Assembly (NCBI RefSeq): GCF_000803065.1
Contig: NZ_JSXI01000081.1
Span: 1 to 33,603, forward strand
Reading direction: 5' to 3'
Source of the DNA: Sphingomonas sp. ERG5
Lineage (GTDB): Bacteria > Pseudomonadota > Alphaproteobacteria > Sphingomonadales > Sphingomonadaceae
DNA length: 33,603 nt
The position numbers and the translations under genes are program-made. Shown piece by piece: positions 30,925-33,603 of the stretch. Each line of letters opens with the position of its first letter. Within the stretch, counting starts at the first letter, position 1. The notes beneath the pieces are model-generated. The model did no database searches. It was not told where the DNA came from and saw only the letters and a program-made list of their open reading frames with translations.

Positions 30925-31736
30925 TGAAGGCGCTCCTGCCGCTCGCGCTGTTGCTCGCCGGGTGCTCCGCACCGGCGCGTGATGGCGCGGGCGGCGGGAT
31001 CGTTTCGACCAACCCGTGCGCCGATGCGATCCTGATCGAGCTGGTCGATCCGGCGCGCATCACCGCGATCAGTCAATATTCGCACAATCCGGCGGCAAGC
31101 TCGATCGCCGCCGATGTGGCACGCCGTTTCCCGGCCACCGCCGGGACGGCCGAGGAAGTCATCGCGCTGCATCCCTCGCTCGTGCTGACCAGCAGCTTCA
31201 CTCCAATCGCCACGCGCGTGGCCTATGAGCGCGCCGGGCTGAAGATTCTGGTGATGGACTCGCCGATAACCATCGCGGCGAGCAAGGCGCAGATCGATCT
31301 GGTCGCGGCGGCCGTGGACGCCCGGGCCAAGGGCAGGGCGCTCAACGCGCGTATCGATGCGGCGGCGCAGGCGGCGGTACCCAAGGACGGCAAGCGCCCA
31401 GCGGCCTTGCTGTTCATCGCCGGAGACCTGGTCAATGGATCGGGGACGTTGCTCGACGAATTGCTGACCCATGCCGGTTTCCGCGACGCGGCGGCAGATT
31501 ATGGTCTTGCCTCGACCGGCAGCCTGCCGATCGAAACCATCATCGCCAGGCCGCCGCGCGTGATCATGACGCCCGACGCGACCGCGCGCACCGCCGCGCT
31601 GCGCCGCCGGGTTCTCGCGCGCACCGGGGCGAACACGACCGAGGTCGCGTTCCCGCGCAATCTGGTCAATTGCGGCGGCCCGACGATCATCCCGGCGCTG
31701 GCCGAGCTGGCGAAGATCCGGCGCTCGCTGTCATGA
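30924..31736 (+). CDS. btuF: ABC transporter B12-binding lipoprotein BtuF
   Basis: The 270-residue protein has a lipoprotein signal (LLPLALLLAGC, lipid on C14), so it is anchored in the periplasm. The fold is that of class III binding proteins: an N-terminal lobe with IVSTNPCADAILIELVDPAR and ITAISQYSHNP, a long linking helix, and a C-terminal lobe with RPAALLFIAG and LLDELLTHAGF. It delivers cobalamin to BtuC. Its ATG overlaps the btuB stop by one base (TGATG), so it is coupled. Substrate assignment comes from the riboswitch and neighbours. Confidence 0.88.
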   Translation: MKALLPLALLLAGCSAPARDGAGGGIVSTNPCADAILIELVDPARITAISQYSHNPAASSIAADVARRFPATAGTAEEVIALHPSLVLTSSFTPIATRVAYERAGLKILVMDSPITIAASKAQIDLVAAAVDARAKGRALNARIDAAAQAAVPKDGKRPAALLFIAGDLVNGSGTLLDELLTHAGFRDAAADYGLASTGSLPIETIIARPPRVIMTPDATARTAALRRRVLARTGANTTEVAFPRNLVNCGGPTIIPALAELAKIRRSLS

Positions 31737-32698
31737 AGCTCAAACTCTTCCTGCTCGCCCTGCTGGTCGTCCTGGCGTTCGGGCTGTCGCTGATCGCCGG
31801 GAAGGCGTGGATCCCCTTGTCCGCCTGGTTCTCCGCCGATCCGCGCTGGGCGATCATCATCGAGCTGCGTCTGCCGCGCGCGGTGCTTGGCCTGGCGATC
31901 GGTGCGGTGCTCGGCCTGTCGGGTGCGGTGTTGCAGGGCTATCTCAGAAACCCGCTGGCCGACCCCGGCGTGGTCGGCGTGTCATCGAGCGCGGCGCTTG
32001 GCGCGGTCGCGGCGATCGTGTCCGGCATCGCCATCAGCCCGGTGATCGTATTTGCCTGCGCGATGCTGGGCGCGGCCGGATCGATGCTGCTGCTCGCCGC
32101 GCTGACCTGGCGTCAGGCGAATGCCGTGACCTTCATTCTCGCCGGTACGGTGCTCGCCAGCCTTGCCGGGGCGCTCACCGCGTTCCTCATTTCGATCGCG
32201 CCTAATCCCTATGCGGTTGCCGAAGTGATCGAATGGCTGATGGGCGCGCTGACCGACCGCAGCCTTGACGATGTTCGGCTGGCGGTGCCGTTCATGGCGG
32301 CAGGGGCAGTGCTGCTGCTGCTCACCGGCCGCTCGCTCGATGCGCTGACATTGGGCGAATCCGCCGCGCGCTCGCTTGGCGTGCGGCTCGGCCGGCTTCA
32401 GGCACTGGTGGTGCTTGGTACCGGCCTGACCATTGGCGCCAGCGTTGCGGTGACTGGCGTGGTCGGCTTTGTCGGGCTGGTCGTGCCGCATCTGCTGCGC
32501 CCGTTGTTCGGGCACAAGCCGAGCGCATTGCTGCTGCCCAGCATGCTTGGCGGCGCGGCGCTGGTGCTGATCGCCGACAGCCTGTGCCGCCTGATTCCCG
32601 GTGCGGGCGAGCTTCGCCTCGGTGTCGCCATGGCGCTGATAGGCGGGCCGTTCTTCCTCGCGCTGCTGTTCAGGGGACGGAGGCTCATATGGAGCTGA
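31733..32698 (+). CDS. btuC: ABC transporter permease BtuC (FecCD family)
   Basis: The 321-residue permease has about ten membrane helices. Family marks are ELRLPRAVLGLAIGAVLGLS, GAVLQGYLRNPLADPGVVGV and the late VGFVGLVVPHLLRPLFG, which faces the ATPase. It forms the cobalamin channel with BtuD. The start is ATG 31733, overlapping the btuF stop by four bases; an upstream in-frame start at 31670 would only read through btuF. Its 3' end overlaps btuD by ten bases. Confidence 0.93.
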   Translation: MKLKLFLLALLVVLAFGLSLIAGKAWIPLSAWFSADPRWAIIIELRLPRAVLGLAIGAVLGLSGAVLQGYLRNPLADPGVVGVSSSAALGAVAAIVSGIAISPVIVFACAMLGAAGSMLLLAALTWRQANAVTFILAGTVLASLAGALTAFLISIAPNPYAVAEVIEWLMGALTDRSLDDVRLAVPFMAAGAVLLLLTGRSLDALTLGESAARSLGVRLGRLQALVVLGTGLTIGASVAVTGVVGFVGLVVPHLLRPLFGHKPSALLLPSMLGGAALVLIADSLCRLIPGAGELRLGVAMALIGGPFFLALLFRGRRLIWS

Positions 32699-33459
32699 CC
32701 TGCGAAGCGCTTGCCGTCACTTTGTCCGGCCGCACCGTGCTGAACGCTGTCACCGCCACGTTTCGGCCGGGTCGCATCATTGCGATCCTCGGCCCCAATG
32801 GTGCGGGCAAGAGCAGCCTGGTCAAGGCCGCCGCGGCGCTGATTCCGCTCGCCCGGGGGGCAGTCCGGCTCGACGGCCGTGACGTTGCCGTGTTCGATCC
32901 GCGCGAGCGTGCGAAACTGATCGGCTATTTGCCGCAGGACGCAGCGGTGCACTGGAACGTCACGGCGGCGGATGTCGTTGCGCTCGGCCGGTTGCCGCAC
33001 CGCGTGCCCTATGCCGCGCCGTCGCCGCAGGATCTCGACGCGATCATGCGCGCGATGGCGGCGACCGAGACACTCCATTTCGCCGAACGCCCGATCCAGC
33101 AATTGTCGGGGGGCGAGCGTGCCCGGGTGCTGCTTGCCCGGGTGCTGGCGGGCGAGCCGCGCTGGTTGCTCGCCGACGAGCCGCTGGCCAGCCTCGATCC
33201 GGCGCATCAGATCGATATTCTCGATCGGCTGCGGGAGGTCGCAAACGCTGGGGCAGGGGTGGCGATCGTGCTCCATGATCTCGGCCTTGCGGCGCGGGCG
33301 GCGGATGACGTGCTGCTGCTGAAGGACGGGTTGATGGCCGGGTTCGGGCCAGTCGCGGAAACGCTGACCCCCGATGCGATCCGCGCGGTATTCGGCGTCG
33401 AGGCGCGCTGGGTCGACACACCCGACGGCCCGCCCTTGCTGGTGACGGTCGGCCGATAG
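32689..33459 (+). CDS. btuD: ABC transporter ATPase BtuD
   Basis: The 256-residue ATP-binding subunit has Walker A GPNGAGKSS (residues 35-43), the Q-loop in LPQDAAVHWNV, the signature LSGGE (139-143) and Walker B LLADEP around 160-165 (catalytic E164), with the switch histidine in VLHDLGLAARAAD. It drives BtuC. The ATG at 32689 has GGAGG upstream inside btuC and overlaps it by ten bases, so the last three genes are tightly coupled. A possible promoterless tail of the operon ends here; no clear terminator follows. Confidence 0.93.
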   Translation: MELTCEALAVTLSGRTVLNAVTATFRPGRIIAILGPNGAGKSSLVKAAAALIPLARGAVRLDGRDVAVFDPRERAKLIGYLPQDAAVHWNVTAADVVALGRLPHRVPYAAPSPQDLDAIMRAMAATETLHFAERPIQQLSGGERARVLLARVLAGEPRWLLADEPLASLDPAHQIDILDRLREVANAGAGVAIVLHDLGLAARAADDVLLLKDGLMAGFGPVAETLTPDAIRAVFGVEARWVDTPDGPPLLVTVGR

Positions 33460-33487
33460 GGCGACACCGGTTTGGGTGAAATCACTT

Positions 33488-33512
33488 CCTCCCTCCCTCC
33501 CTCCCTCCCTCC
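33488..33512. repeat. CCCT tandem repeat, about six units
   Basis: A pure pyrimidine run of CCCT units starts 29 bases after the btuD stop. The minus strand has five GGGA units, enough for a G-quadruplex. Copy number in such tracts often varies between strains. Confidence 0.85.
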
Positions 33513-33515
33513 GAT

Positions 33516-33539
33516 CGTTTCGAGCGAAGTCGAGAAACG
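33516..33539. repeat. Palindromic dispersed repeat
   Basis: CGTTTC (33516-33521) and GAAACG (33534-33539) flank GAGCGAAGTCGA. It belongs to a palindrome type common in sphingomonad intergenic DNA and could serve as a hairpin at the end of the btu transcript. Confidence 0.65.
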
Positions 33540-33603
33540 CTGCGCAGCTTTCGTGGCTTCGCTCCAATCGAACGGATCGGCGTAGATCGACGGGCCTCGA
33601 TAT

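Overview
The window looks like chromosomal DNA of a sphingomonad (Sphingomonas or a close alphaproteobacterial relative). This rests on high GC, family-level resemblance of the proteins (CpdR, UrcA, DUF885, a short PutA, an odhA-odhB-lpd block), and palindromic repeats of the kinds scattered through sphingomonad genomes. These are recognitions by eye; no search was run.

Layout. 1-1590 is a mobile-element graveyard: the end of an IS3-family element inserted in a low-GC gene of unknown function, a frameshifted serine-resolvase remnant, and an array of TTCCCG words. 1591-4966 holds a secreted DUF885 protein and a CreD-like membrane protein. 5187-17663 is mainly central carbon metabolism: sdhB, a thioesterase, zapE, a convergent acyltransferase, a YbjQ-like protein with a small membrane protein, then mdh, an unrecognised exported protein, sucD, sucA, sucB and lpd. 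sucC is not in the expected place between mdh and sucD. The gaps on both sides of sucB carry long inverted repeats.

17759-20892 carries a LysR regulator divergent from an UrcA-family gene, a small RNA with its own promoter and a strong terminator, an N-formylglutamate amidohydrolase-like gene, cpdR, and tRNA-Val(GAC) with a terminator. 21186-27856 is an amino-acid catabolism block. One Lrp/AsnC regulator is divergent from a leucine-dehydrogenase-type enzyme and a SnoaL/NTF2-like protein. A TetR regulator follows, then a second Lrp/AsnC gene with no standard start codon, divergent from putA.

27857-28399 has no convincing gene but holds several near-perfect palindromes and a structured segment. 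It is followed by a 48-residue membrane-protein gene too short for usual ORF calling. From 28664 to 33459 a cobalamin riboswitch precedes a compact operon for vitamin B12 uptake: outer-membrane receptor (btuB), lipoprotein binding component (btuF), permease (btuC) and ATPase (btuD), each overlapping the next. The window ends with a CCCT tandem repeat and a palindrome.

No wholly new multi-gene system was found. The best leads are the Lrp gene with an apparent ATC start, the palindrome-rich non-coding region after putA, the disrupted low-GC gene, the TTCCCG array, and a possible Fur box in front of mdh.
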